Shown here piece by piece: positions 36,652 to 44,495 of a DNA stretch of 64,000 nt. Position 1 is the first letter of the stretch; each line of letters begins with the position of its first letter. The position numbers and the translations under genes are program-made. The DNA is taken from the NCBI RefSeq assembly GCF_900100375.1, contig NZ_FNEZ01000001.1, positions 62,001-126,000 on the forward strand. Direction: 5' to 3'. The notes beneath the pieces are model-generated. The model was not told where the DNA came from and ran no database searches. It was given only the letters and a program-made list of their open reading frames with translations. This DNA is from Flavobacterium noncentrifugens. Its GTDB lineage: Bacteria; Bacteroidota; Bacteroidia; Flavobacteriales; Flavobacteriaceae.

Positions 36652-36756
36652 AAAAAATCGCTGTTATATTGGATTAGAATAATAACAGCGAATTAACTGA
36701 TTTCGCGTTAAAACAAAAAGTTTTCTTACATTTTTTTTAACAAACCGAAGTGCTTT

Positions 36757-38130
36757 TTATTTTTTGAAGATTTTTATGGGCTTCACCGAATTTTCAGTTT
36801 GCTTTAAAACATACATTCCGGCAGCTAATTTTCCGTCAAGCTGAAAAGCGCCATTGGATAAAATCAGCCGATCTACTTTGGCCCCAGCCATATTGAACAA
36901 TTCGAATGTCATTGGATTTTGCAAACCTTCGACTACAATTTTTCCAGAAATGGTTTGAAATATTTTTAGGTTTGCAACTGAATTTTGATCAACAGAAAGC
37001 GCTTCATTGGCAAAAAGCCATTGATATAAAGCACCGAACTGCGTTTTCCACGAACTTTCACTGTGTGTCCCAACAGGATCAATTCTCGTAAGAATATTTA
37101 ACGCTGACAAGCCTTTCGCCTGAAGATTATTTCTGACGGTATTCAAATCTGGAACCATATCTGAAGATTCATTTTGCCCGGCGATGAAATACATGCGGTG
37201 GTTTTGCAAACCAGAAACTTCGGTATTTATGTAATTGTTTAAATCGGATAATGAAAACCAGTACGCCGGGCTCATCGAACCCGCTTTATTGAACGATTCG
37301 GGGTATTCGCAAACACCATAAGTCGAAATCAGCGCGCCCATTGAACTCCCGATCAGCGCATTCATATTGGCTTCAGGCCTTGTCCTGTAATTTACGTCGA
37401 TGTACGGTTTTAAAGTTTCGGCCATGAAAGTCATGTATTCGTCTCCTTGTCCGCCGCCATATTGCGGATCGTTCCAGGGCGAATATTCGTTGAGCCTTTC
37501 TCCGCCACCGTTGTCAATTCCGACGACGATCGCACCATAATCGCCGTCTGCAAAAAGCGTGTTTAATGTTTCATCAACCTGCCATTCCCCTGAAAATGAA
37601 GTTGCAGCATCGAATAAATTCTGGCCGTCCTGCATGTACAGCACCGGATAACGTTTCTGCGAAGTGGCATAATCTGGCGGCAAATACAGCCAAACCCTGC
37701 GGTTTCTGTTTAATTGCGGAATGAAAAAAGAGCCGTTCATGATCTGGACATTGGCTGCAGCCGTGCTGGTTGTTCCGCCGGTATCTTCCCAGGATTGGAT
37801 CGTTAAGTTGATCGTTTGGGGAACGCCTGTAAAGGTAAAACTCCTGTCGGGCAGAAAACCGCCGTTGGCATTGCCTTCGACTGTGGCCCAGCTTCCGCGG
37901 GTGAATTTGTAGTTGACCGTTCCGGTTCCTTCGGGAATGACGATCGTTCGGTTTCCGAAACCATCGGGCTGTAAAATATAATTGGCATCGGCAGGATTCC
38001 AGGTATTGATAGATCCGGCAAGAAAAATTGTTGGATTGTCTGGCGTATTAGATGGAATTGAAGTGACTTTAATCGTGATCTGCGCGAAAGCAAACATCGG
38101 AAACAGTAAAATAAAGTATAATTTCTTCAT
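36757..38130 (-). CDS. T9SS-secreted alpha/beta-hydrolase esterase with N-terminal carbohydrate-binding-like domain
   Basis: Protein of 457 aa: signal peptide (about 1-16, ending MFAFAQ); beta-sandwich resembling starch-binding/E-set domains (about 20-115, FLAGSINTWNPADANY, VNYKFTRGSW); putative esterase (esterase D/feruloyl type, about 135-375) with nucleophile serine in GSSMGALIS and the preceding LYMQDGQNLFD; and a C-terminal T9SS sorting domain (FQTISGKIVVEGL, GMYVLKQTENSVKPIKIFKK). Likely releases ester groups from polysaccharides or siderophores outside the cell; substrate unknown. Confidence 0.9.
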   Translation of the reverse strand: MKKLYFILLFPMFAFAQITIKVTSIPSNTPDNPTIFLAGSINTWNPADANYILQPDGFGNRTIVIPEGTGTVNYKFTRGSWATVEGNANGGFLPDRSFTFTGVPQTINLTIQSWEDTGGTTSTAAANVQIMNGSFFIPQLNRNRRVWLYLPPDYATSQKRYPVLYMQDGQNLFDAATSFSGEWQVDETLNTLFADGDYGAIVVGIDNGGGERLNEYSPWNDPQYGGGQGDEYMTFMAETLKPYIDVNYRTRPEANMNALIGSSMGALISTYGVCEYPESFNKAGSMSPAYWFSLSDLNNYINTEVSGLQNHRMYFIAGQNESSDMVPDLNTVRNNLQAKGLSALNILTRIDPVGTHSESSWKTQFGALYQWLFANEALSVDQNSVANLKIFQTISGKIVVEGLQNPMTFELFNMAGAKVDRLILSNGAFQLDGKLAAGMYVLKQTENSVKPIKIFKK

Positions 38131-38235
38131 GGCATTTTTATTTAATCAACGTCGCAAACATAAGTAAAAAAGCAATATATCGATTTCGTAAAATAGAAAT
38201 AAAATAGCGCATTTATTTATTGTAACATTTATTTG

Positions 38236-38286
38236 AACCATGACAATTGAGTTCATTAAGCTAAATGTTCTTAATGACTTAATGGT
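38236..38286. repeat. AACCATTAAG-type hairpin repeat
   Basis: aaccatgacaattgagttc plus the inverted ttaatgacttaatggtt, in the spacer between der and the esterase gene. Fifth member of the family. Confidence 0.6.
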
Positions 38287-38314
38287 TAACATTTTTCAAC
38301 TAAATTGTATAATA

Positions 38315-38343
38315 AAAAACCCGGAACGTTAATTCCGGGTTTA
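38315..38343 (-). terminator. Terminator after der
   Basis: AAACCCGGAA-cgttaa-TTCCGGGTTT stem with A run to the left (T run on the minus strand), about 65 bp after the der stop. Confidence 0.85.
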
Positions 38344-38351
38344 AAATTATT

Positions 38352-38396
38352 TTACTTCGCTTTGCTCCGTACCGTTCGCCTTGCAGCCTCGGTCTC
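38352..38396 (-). repeat. GAGGCTGCAAG repeat, copy 2
   Basis: On the minus strand: ccgaggctgcaaggcgaacgg then tacggagcaaagcgaag, partner of 30610-30642, located between der and its terminator. Confidence 0.5.
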
Positions 38397-38409
38397 TCAG
38401 TATTTTTAA

Positions 38410-39720
38410 TTATTTTTCACGGATGTAAATATCAATCGGAACGCCCGAAAAATCCCAGTTTTCACGGATCTTATTCTCAAGGAAACGCTTGTAAGGCTCT
38501 TTTACATATTGCGGCAGATTTGCAAAAAACACGAACTGCGGCGTTAATGTAGGCAACTGCATGCAATATTTGATCTTTACATATTTTCCTTTTAACGCTG
38601 GCGGCGGATAACCCTCAATCACTTTCAACATATAATCATTGAATTTTGACGTCGGGATGCGTTGCTTGCGGCTTTCAAAAACCTGAACGGTCGCTTCCAA
38701 AGCTTTCAGCAAACGCTGTTTTGTCAATGCCGATACGAATAAAATCGGCACATCGGTAAACGGCATTAATTCTTCACGGATTTTTGCTTCATAATCGCGG
38801 GTCGACATCGTATCTTTTTCAACCAAATCCCATTTGTTGACCAAAATCACAACCCCTTTTCTATTTTTCTCAGCCAGCCAAAAAATACTTTGGTCCTGTC
38901 CTTCAAATCCGCGGGTCGCGTCGATGATCAATATACAAACATCGGCATGTTCGATCGCTCTTACAGAACGCATCACCGAATAAAATTCCAGGTCTTCTTT
39001 TACTTTAGCCTTGCGTCGGATTCCGGCTGTATCCACCAAATTGAATTCGAACCCGAAACGGTCAAATTTCGTATCGATCGCATCACGTGTCGTTCCCGCA
39101 ATATCGGTCACAATATACCGGTCTTTACCAATCAAAGCATTGATAAAGCTTGATTTTCCAGCATTCGGGCGACCGACAACTGCAAAACGCGGCAACTCAA
39201 TTTCTTCCTGTGTCGGTTCTGGCTTTACCGGAAAGGCATCAATCAGCGCATCGAGTAAATCCCCGGTTCCGCTTCCTGAAATGCTCGCGAACGTATAATA
39301 TTCGCCCAAGCCTAAATTATAAAATTCAACCGCGTCTTTCTCGCGCATCGCATTGTCTACTTTATTGACTGCCAAAAGCACGGGTTTGGTCACTTTTCTA
39401 AGCAGTTTTGCCACCGCGTCGTCCATCGGCGTAATGCCTTCTTCCACGTCAACGACAAAAATAATCACATCGGCTTCATCGATTGCCAATTCGACCTGTT
39501 TGCGGATTTCGCCTTCAAAAACGTCGTCGCTTCCGCGCACATAACCGCCGGTATCAATCACAGAAAACTCTTTTCCGTTCCATTCGCTTTTGCCGTAATT
39601 CCGGTCGCGGGTTACCCCAGAAACCGAATCCACAATCGCTTCTCTTCTTTGTATCAGCCTGTTAAATAGGGTTGATTTCCCTACATTCGGTCTTCCTACT
39701 ATCGCAACAATGTTATTCAT
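38410..39720 (-). CDS. der: Ribosome-assembly GTPase Der (EngA)
   Basis: Essential GTPase of 436 aa needed for 50S assembly. Two tandem G domains: first with [12 protein letters not shown] (9-20), DTGGY and NKVD; second with [13 protein letters not shown] (about 180), [10 protein letters not shown] and NKWD; then the KH-like domain ending [13 protein letters not shown]. Complete and normal in length. It has the best promoter in the window: TTG-N19-TACCTTTG (39741-39770), leader about 15 nt. Confidence 0.98.
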   Translation of the reverse strand: MNNIVAIVGRPNVGKSTLFNRLIQRREAIVDSVSGVTRDRNYGKSEWNGKEFSVIDTGGYVRGSDDVFEGEIRKQVELAIDEADVIIFVVDVEEGITPMDDAVAKLLRKVTKPVLLAVNKVDNAMREKDAVEFYNLGLGEYYTFASISGSGTGDLLDALIDAFPVKPEPTQEEIELPRFAVVGRPNAGKSSFINALIGKDRYIVTDIAGTTRDAIDTKFDRFGFEFNLVDTAGIRRKAKVKEDLEFYSVMRSVRAIEHADVCILIIDATRGFEGQDQSIFWLAEKNRKGVVILVNKWDLVEKDTMSTRDYEAKIREELMPFTDVPILFVSALTKQRLLKALEATVQVFESRKQRIPTSKFNDYMLKVIEGYPPPALKGKYVKIKYCMQLPTLTPQFVFFANLPQYVKEPYKRFLENKIRENWDFSGVPIDIYIREK

Positions 39721-39740
39721 AATGCTTTTTAAATAAGCGG

Positions 39741-39770
39741 CAAAGGTAGTTTAAAGTTAAAGAGAAACAA
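39741..39770 (-). promoter_or_regulatory. Promoter of der: TTG-N19-TACCTTTG
   Basis: On the minus strand TTG (39770-39768), 19 bp, then TACCTTTG (39748-39741), exactly the Bacteroidota -33/-7 arrangement, 20 bp before the ATG. Confidence 0.75.
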
Positions 39771-39824
39771 AGGAACTGAGTACAAAGTCGCTGAGTACCT
39801 GAGTTTATTGGTTGGTTAGAATTT

Positions 39825-39903
39825 TAGAAGCATTTTCCTGCTGTACGCTGCAATCTTTTTTCCGCTGCGCTACAAAAAGGATTTCCTCTGCCATCAGGGC
39901 TAA
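39825..39903 (-). repeat. Dispersed structured intergenic element, copy C
   Basis: Reverse orientation: ttagccctgatggcagagg at its start and cagcaggaaaatgcttctaa at its end. Inner stem AATCcTTTTT with AAAAAAGATT, outer stem CCTG with CAGG. The middle shares gtagcgcagcgga with copy A. It lies upstream of the der promoter, in der orientation. Confidence 0.72.
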
Positions 39904-40153
39904 GCAGCAATCTCAACCCGAAGATTGTCATCCATAAAAATAAAAAAACCGGACATCACATCCGGCTTTCTTCTTCAAACTCTAAACTAAATTACAACCC
40001 AATAGTTCTTAACTTTTGACGCGCCTTTTCTAAATATGTTACAATCAGCAAACAACAATTGGCATTTCGTTAAAATTAGTTTAACCTTTTTTAAGAAATA
40101 TAAAAACAGCGATGCGCGTTCAATAAGAAATACCAACGCTAAAAAATCAGTCC
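39904..40153. other. Rest of the 433-bp spacer between der and the next gene
   Basis: Holds a terminator-like hairpin at 39942-39972 and otherwise AT-rich sequence. A short open stretch on the minus strand just right of the hairpin (about 39993-40050) has no ATG and is not called. Confidence 0.5.
39942..39972 (-). terminator. Terminator-like hairpin without an assigned gene
   Basis: AGCCGGATgtgATGTCCGG followed on the minus strand by a T run. No annotated minus-strand gene ends here, so it may end a small RNA or stop antisense transcription. Confidence 0.6.
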
Positions 40154-40645
40154 ATGGAAACCCGCAAAAAATTCGAATCGCGCTTTGAAAAAGCTTCCCC
40201 AAAATCATCCGAAGAAATCAAAGCGGCCTGCGAGCGCATCATGTCCTACGACCAGCAGGATTACGACATCCGCAGCAATGGAAACCATATTTGGGTGGAA
40301 GTTGGCGAAAACAAACAGCAATACTGGTCGCCGGTCTTGCACTTAAAAATCGAAAAATCTGAAGCAGAAAATCATACTTTCATCAAAGGACAATTTGCAG
40401 AAAGCCCGGTTTTGTGGCTCGTTTTCCTCGCTGCAAAATTTATCAGTGTTGGGATTTTCATCGTTTCTTTGGTGATTGCTTATTACAAATATGCATCAGG
40501 ATGGAATTTCAACACCGAATTGTTCCTAATGTTCGGAATGGTTTCCGTTTGGTTTGCCCTGTTCCTGATCTCAGAAAACTACAAAAGAAAAGGCGCCGGG
40601 CAAATCAAAAAATTGTATGATTTTGTCGACGCGATTGCCGCTTAA
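40154..40645 (+). CDS. Membrane protein with two spans, unknown function
   Basis: Protein of 163 aa. A charged N-terminal region (about 1-85; METRKKFESRFEKASPKSSE) is followed by two membrane spans at about 93-115 (LWLVFLAAKFISVGIFIVSL) and 122-142 (ELFLMFGMVSVWFALFLI). No family recognised. It faces era convergently and shares its terminator (40669-40701). Confidence 0.75.
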   Translation: METRKKFESRFEKASPKSSEEIKAACERIMSYDQQDYDIRSNGNHIWVEVGENKQQYWSPVLHLKIEKSEAENHTFIKGQFAESPVLWLVFLAAKFISVGIFIVSLVIAYYKYASGWNFNTELFLMFGMVSVWFALFLISENYKRKGAGQIKKLYDFVDAIAA

Positions 40646-40668
40646 AAAATTTATGTCAGCCTTAAAAC

Positions 40669-40701
40669 AAAAAACCATCAGATTTCGCTGATGGTTTTTT
40701 T
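40669..40701. terminator. Bidirectional terminator between the membrane protein gene and era
   Basis: AAAAACCATCAG-atttcg-CTGATGGTTTTTTT, perfect 10-bp stem with A and T runs on either side, between convergent genes ending at 40645 and 40703. Confidence 0.9.
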
Positions 40702-40702
40702 A

Positions 40703-41584
40703 TTAATTGTTGTAACCAAAACGGCGCAACTGATTCGCATTGCTTCGCCAGTTCTTATTGACTTTTACATACGTTTCCAAGTGAATTTGCTTTCCGAAGA
40801 ATTTCTCGAGATCGGCTCTTGACTCTACACCTACTCTTTTCAGCGCTTCGCCTTTGTGGCCGATGATAATTCCTTTTTGCGTGTCGCGCTCCACCATAAT
40901 CAATGCGCGAATTCTTATGATATTCTCGTCTTCGAAAAACTCTTCCGTTTCGATTTCTACCGCATACGGAATTTCTTTGCTGTAATGCAATAAGATTTTC
41001 TCGCGGATGGTTTCATTTACAAAGAATCTTTCGGGTTTATCGGTTAATTGGTCTTTCGGATAAAAAGCTGGCGAAACAGGAAGCAATGTCAAAATCCGCG
41101 CAAAAACTTCGGGAACATTGAAATTCTTCAAAGCAGAAATCGGGAAAATCTCAGCATTCGGGACTTTCTCCGTCCAAAATGCCACTTGTTCTTCCAATTG
41201 CTCCTGATTCGAGTTGTCAATCTTATTCAGCAACAGCAAAACCGGGATTTTAGCATGGATGATCTTATTGAAAAACGCTTCGTCCTTTAAAGCCTGCTCG
41301 CCAATTTCAACCATATAAATCAGGATATCGGCATCTTCAAATGCCGATTTCACAAAGTTCATCATCGATTCCTGCATTTCATAAGCGGGTTTGATAATTC
41401 CCGGCGTGTCTGATAAAATCAACTGAAAATCATCGCCGTTTACAATCCCAAGAATCCTGTGGCGCGTGGTTTGTGCTTTAGAAGTAATGATCGACAAGCG
41501 TTCGCCAACGAAAGCATTCATTAAAGTGGATTTTCCTACGTTTGGGTTTCCGATGATGTTTACAAATCCTGCTTTGTGTTCCAT
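40703..41584 (-). CDS. era: Ribosome-assembly GTPase Era
   Basis: GTPase of 293 aa for 30S maturation. The G domain shows [36 protein letters not shown] and NKID; the C-terminal KH domain has the hallmark IIGHKGEALKRVGVESRADL before binding 16S rRNA 3' end. Start at 41584 (MEHKAGF) is preferred over 41617, because the extension overlaps the tRNA terminator hairpin. It lies downstream of tRNA-fMet on the same strand. Confidence 0.97.
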   Translation of the reverse strand: MEHKAGFVNIIGNPNVGKSTLMNAFVGERLSIITSKAQTTRHRILGIVNGDDFQLILSDTPGIIKPAYEMQESMMNFVKSAFEDADILIYMVEIGEQALKDEAFFNKIIHAKIPVLLLLNKIDNSNQEQLEEQVAFWTEKVPNAEIFPISALKNFNVPEVFARILTLLPVSPAFYPKDQLTDKPERFFVNETIREKILLHYSKEIPYAVEIETEEFFEDENIIRIRALIMVERDTQKGIIIGHKGEALKRVGVESRADLEKFFGKQIHLETYVKVNKNWRSNANQLRRFGYNN

Positions 41585-41602
41585 AATAATCAATTTTGTA
41601 TA

Positions 41603-41638
41603 TAACAAAAAAGCCACTCATCTCTGAATGGCTTTCAA
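41603..41638 (-). terminator. Terminator after tRNA-fMet
   Basis: AAAGCCATTC-agagat-GAGTGGCTTTTTTG on the minus strand, stem with one G-T pair and T run, directly after the tRNA and before era. Confidence 0.8.
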
Positions 41639-41643
41639 CTTAG

Positions 41644-41716
41644 TAGCGGGAACAGGACTCGAACCTGTGACCTTCGGGTTATGAGCCCGACGAGCTGCCT
41701 ACTGCTCTATCCCGCG
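41644..41716 (-). tRNA. Initiator tRNA-fMet (CAT)
   Basis: Cloverleaf on the minus strand: acceptor CGCGGGA/TCCCGCT, D arm GAGC..GCTC, anticodon stem TCGGG/CCCGA around loop CTCATAA (anticodon CAT), T arm ACAGG-TTCGAGT-CCTGT, discriminator A; CCA is not encoded. Initiator marks: three consecutive G:C pairs at the base of the anticodon stem, A11:T24, and an unpaired first acceptor position (C1 opposite T72). Followed by a terminator, preceded by an excellent promoter. Confidence 0.95.
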
Positions 41717-41727
41717 CTGTTCGGGTG

Positions 41728-41757
41728 CAAATATACGACAGATTTCTGCAAATGCAA
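41728..41757 (-). promoter_or_regulatory. Promoter of tRNA-fMet: TTG-N19-TATATTTG
   Basis: On the minus strand TTG (41757-41755), 19 bp, TATATTTG (41735-41728), with the mature tRNA starting 12 bp downstream. The same spacing as the der promoter. Confidence 0.75.
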
Positions 41758-41923
41758 GTGTTTTTTAGAAAAAAATTTAATTATTCGTTATTGGGCTGAC
41801 TGTTCAGGGATTGTAAATGCATTATTCCCATTTCAATCTGTCAATTGTATATCGGATTTTGCAAATTGGATAAATCTTCATCCGAAACAATCACTATTTT
41901 TATCGTTGACTATAACTGAAGCA

Positions 41924-42211
41924 ATGGATTCTATTACAATTATTGGACTGGGAGCAGCGTTGATGACAACAATTTCCAACATTCCGCAAGCTTATAAAAT
42001 CATTAAAACGAAAGAAACAAACGCCGTTTCTGCATGGAGCAATATTGTGCTGTTTATTGGGCTGGTGGTTTGGGTAGTTTATGGATTCCTGCGTAACGAC
42101 TGGCCAATCATCATTTCAAATTTAATTTCCGCAATTATTACTGCTATTGTAATCTTTTTGAAACTGACTTCTAAAAAAGTGATTGAAGACATTCATGACA
42201 AAGTAAATTAA
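41924..42211 (+). CDS. SemiSWEET-type sugar transporter
   Basis: Small membrane protein of 95 aa with three spans and the PQ-loop signature: IIGLGAALMTTISNIPQAYKI, SAWSNIVLFIGLVVWVVYG, WPIIISNLISAIITAIVIFL. The family dimerises to move sugars. The start at 41924 (MDSITIIG) is chosen because the upstream extension to 41681 runs through the tRNA and its promoter. Substrate unknown. Confidence 0.92.
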   Translation: MDSITIIGLGAALMTTISNIPQAYKIIKTKETNAVSAWSNIVLFIGLVVWVVYGFLRNDWPIIISNLISAIITAIVIFLKLTSKKVIEDIHDKVN

Positions 42212-42258
42212 CTTTTAGAAGCAGATTTAAATGGAGCTTTTCTTCCAAATTATATTGG

Positions 42259-43131
42259 TCAACTCAGGAAATTTCGGTGTGCATTGCGATATTCCGATGC
42301 GCTTTTTCCGGTAAATTCCTTAAATGATTTATTAAAATGACTGAAGTTATTGAAACCGCTTTCATAACAAATATCGGTAATGCTCATAGGTTTTTCAGCC
42401 AGTAATTTTGATGCGTGCACCAATCTGTATTCATTGACGAATTTCGTAAAGGTTTTATTCGTGATCTTTTTGAAATATCTGCAAAACGACGGAACGGTCA
42501 TACTCACAAGATTTGCAGCGGTTTCAAGCGCAATCGGTTCCTGAAAATGGTCTTTCACAAAATTAAAAACGCCATTGATGCGGCTGTTGTCTTCGACACG
42601 CGTTTCCATTGAAAAACCTCCGGCATTTAAAACCGAGAATTCTTCGGATTGTTCGAGTTCATTTAAAATTTCAAGCATTTTCAGCAAACGTTCGAACTTG
42701 GGAAGGCTTTCCATCAGTTGAATTTTGTCGCCGACCTCCTTTTTTGTCCTTCCGGAAAATGCAATTCCGCCCTGAGCGCGCTCAAAAAGATTCCGGATGT
42801 TCTTCGTTTCGGGCATCTGAAAAAAAGTCTCGCCCAAGAAATCAGCTTTCATCTGGATCACAGTCTCATTCGTGTTTCCGGTGTATTCATTTGTAAACCC
42901 GCAATGAGGCAAATCGCTACCTATTAATATAAGGTCGCCGTCGGTATAATAAGAAATGTGGCTTCCAATTTGTCGCTTGCCCGAACCTCCGTTCACATAC
43001 ACCAATTCGATTTCTGGATGGTAATGCCAAAGGTGCGCTTTGTTGTTCGTATTTTCCTCATATCGGGAAAAGTAAAACGAACTCCCAAAAGAAGGCGCGA
43101 TCATTTCAAGCGAAGGCGTGGCAGTTTTCAT
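42259..43131 (-). CDS. AraC-family regulator with N-terminal cupin
   Basis: Regulator of 290 aa. The cupin-like sensor domain (about 15-120; HLWHYHPEIELVYVNGGSGK, DLILIGSDLPHC) is of the sugar/ligand-binding type; the C-terminal double helix-turn-helix shows AANLVSMTVPSFCRYFKKIT, FTKFVNEYRLVHASKLL and ITDICYESGFNNFSHFNKSF. The divergent spacer (43139-43240) carries nested repeats that could be its binding sites. The neighbouring secreted-protein gene at 43312 is a candidate target. Confidence 0.93.
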   Translation of the reverse strand: MKTATPSLEMIAPSFGSSFYFSRYEENTNNKAHLWHYHPEIELVYVNGGSGKRQIGSHISYYTDGDLILIGSDLPHCGFTNEYTGNTNETVIQMKADFLGETFFQMPETKNIRNLFERAQGGIAFSGRTKKEVGDKIQLMESLPKFERLLKMLEILNELEQSEEFSVLNAGGFSMETRVEDNSRINGVFNFVKDHFQEPIALETAANLVSMTVPSFCRYFKKITNKTFTKFVNEYRLVHASKLLAEKPMSITDICYESGFNNFSHFNKSFKEFTGKSASEYRNAHRNFLS

Positions 43132-43138
43132 GATTTCT

Positions 43139-43240
43139 ACGGTTTTCCGAGGTTAAAATTACCACTTCGGATTTGAAAACAGCGTTATTTTAACCTACAG
43201 CGTTTTCGGATGTTAAAATAGCATACATATCGGAAAACCC
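43139..43240. promoter_or_regulatory. Nested direct and inverted repeats, candidate AraC-regulator binding region
   Basis: ggttttccga (43141-43150) and its exact inverse tcggaaaacc (43230-43239) enclose aggttaaaattac (43150-43162) and its inverse gttattttaacct (43184-43196), plus a near-direct copy gttttcggatgttaaaat (43202-43219). They lie in the divergent spacer of the AraC gene. Confidence 0.5.
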
Positions 43241-43311
43241 CAGCGTAATACGATCGATACGAGTGGCTTAATTTAGCAGTATTAAATTATTCATCTTTAA
43301 AAACTACAATT

Positions 43312-43908
43312 ATGAAAAAGCTTGTAAAAAAATTCAGTTTGGTGTTGGCGGTAGTTTTGACTACTGCAGGAATGTATGCAAATACAGCAGATTTTTCGCT
43401 TATGGTGAAAAAAGAAACAGGTAAAACCGTGCGATTCGCCCTAAATACGACAGAAAAAACCGATCTATTCATTTATGATTCGGAGCATGCTGTGGTGTAT
43501 TCAGAAAAAATCGAAGGGAAAAGCAACAGCGATAAAATGTACAATCTAGACGCTTTGCCAAACGGAACGTATTTCCTTGAGGCCGATTCTGCGGTGAGAA
43601 CCGTGCGTTACGAAATTACAATTGACAAAAGCAACGCGGTGGTTTCTGAAAAACCGGTTGTTGAAGTGTATAAACCCACATTGGTACACCAAAACGGAAT
43701 GGTGACTTTGAGCATTTTAAATTTTGCTGAAACTCCGGTTCATGTAACAATTTATGATGCAAATGGAACAGAATGGTACGAAGGCACATTTGAAGGAAAA
43801 GTAAATTTCTTCAAAAAATTTGACTTAAGCCAAATCCCATCAGACAATTACACGTTTGACATTACCTACAACGGCCGCAACTTTGCCAACACGGTTGTTG
43901 TAAAATAA
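43312..43908 (+). CDS. Secreted beta-sandwich protein, unknown function
   Basis: Protein of 198 aa with signal peptide (about 1-23, ending MYANT). The mature part looks like two beta-sandwich units: TGKTVRFALNTTEKTDLFIY with LPNGTYFLEADS, and GMVTLSILNFAETPVHVTIY with IPSDNYTFDITYNGR. Resembles DUF3244-like or T9SS-domain-like folds, but the sorting signature is not convincing. Divergent from the AraC regulator, so it may be its target. Ends at a good terminator. Confidence 0.75.
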   Translation: MKKLVKKFSLVLAVVLTTAGMYANTADFSLMVKKETGKTVRFALNTTEKTDLFIYDSEHAVVYSEKIEGKSNSDKMYNLDALPNGTYFLEADSAVRTVRYEITIDKSNAVVSEKPVVEVYKPTLVHQNGMVTLSILNFAETPVHVTIYDANGTEWYEGTFEGKVNFFKKFDLSQIPSDNYTFDITYNGRNFANTVVVK

Positions 43909-43934
43909 ATTAAGTTAGTTTTATTGATTGCCAG

Positions 43935-43963
43935 AAACAGCTTCATTTGAGGCTGTTTTTTTA
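43935..43963 (+). terminator. Terminator after the secreted-protein gene
   Basis: AAACAGC-ttcatttga-GGCTGTTTTTTT, 27 bp past the stop at 43908. Confidence 0.8.
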
Positions 43964-44018
43964 TGGAAAGAATTCTGGCTTCAACTACCTATTTTCATAT
44001 CTTTAGTCAGAAAAAATT

Positions 44019-44453
44019 ATGGAAAAGCAAAATTATAACAATTATATCCGGTTTTACACACCGCACCATTTCGTGTTTTATCCTGTTGCGGCTTTGCTTT
44101 TAGGAGCAAGTATTTACTTCAGTTTTACACAAGCCGAAACATTGATCTGGATTTTCATCAGCATCATTTTTATTTTCTTCATAGCGCTTTCGCTGATGTT
44201 GCGCCAGCATTACGCATTAACCTTGCAGGACAGGATTGTGAGGCTTGAGGTGCACTACCGCTTTTTTACCCTGACCGGAAAACGCCTGGAAGAAACCTAT
44301 CCGGCCTTTCGCGACAGCCAGATCTTTGCCTTGCGTTTCGCACCCGATGAAGAATTTGTTGCTTTAGCGGAACGCGTTTTTACCGAAAATCTCTCAGGAG
44401 AAAAAACAAAAAAAGCCATTGTGAACTGGAAAGGCGATTATGAGCGCGTTTAA
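44019..44453 (+). CDS. DUF6526-family membrane protein
   Basis: Protein of 144 aa with two membrane spans (about 19-37, FVFYPVAALLLGASIYFSF; 43-60, LIWIFISIIFIFFIALSL) and a cytoplasmic tail (LRQHYALTLQDRIVRLEVHY). It matches the DUF6526 pattern (EKQNYNNYIRFYTPHHFVFY). Function unknown; common in Bacteroidota. Confidence 0.8.
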   Translation: MEKQNYNNYIRFYTPHHFVFYPVAALLLGASIYFSFTQAETLIWIFISIIFIFFIALSLMLRQHYALTLQDRIVRLEVHYRFFTLTGKRLEETYPAFRDSQIFALRFAPDEEFVALAERVFTENLSGEKTKKAIVNWKGDYERV

Positions 44454-44465
44454 GCAATAAAAATC

Positions 44466-44473
44466 TACATTTG
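44466..44473 (+). promoter_or_regulatory. -7 promoter element for the TPR/AraC regulator
   Basis: TACATTTG matches TAnnTTTG, 22 bp before the ATG at 44496; no clear -33 box. Confidence 0.4.
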
Positions 44474-44495
44474 TAAAGGACCTGACCTCATTATT

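Noticed and set aside
39987..40208. Minus-strand frame of 73 codons beside the orphan terminator
   Set aside because: It overlaps the start of the plus-strand membrane protein gene and has no family match. Another frame there reads LEKARQKLRTIGL before a stop but has no ATG, so no gene is called.
41681..41923. Upstream extension of the SemiSWEET frame
   Set aside because: It would start inside the tRNA-fMet gene and cross its promoter; the internal ATG at 41924 fits the family start.
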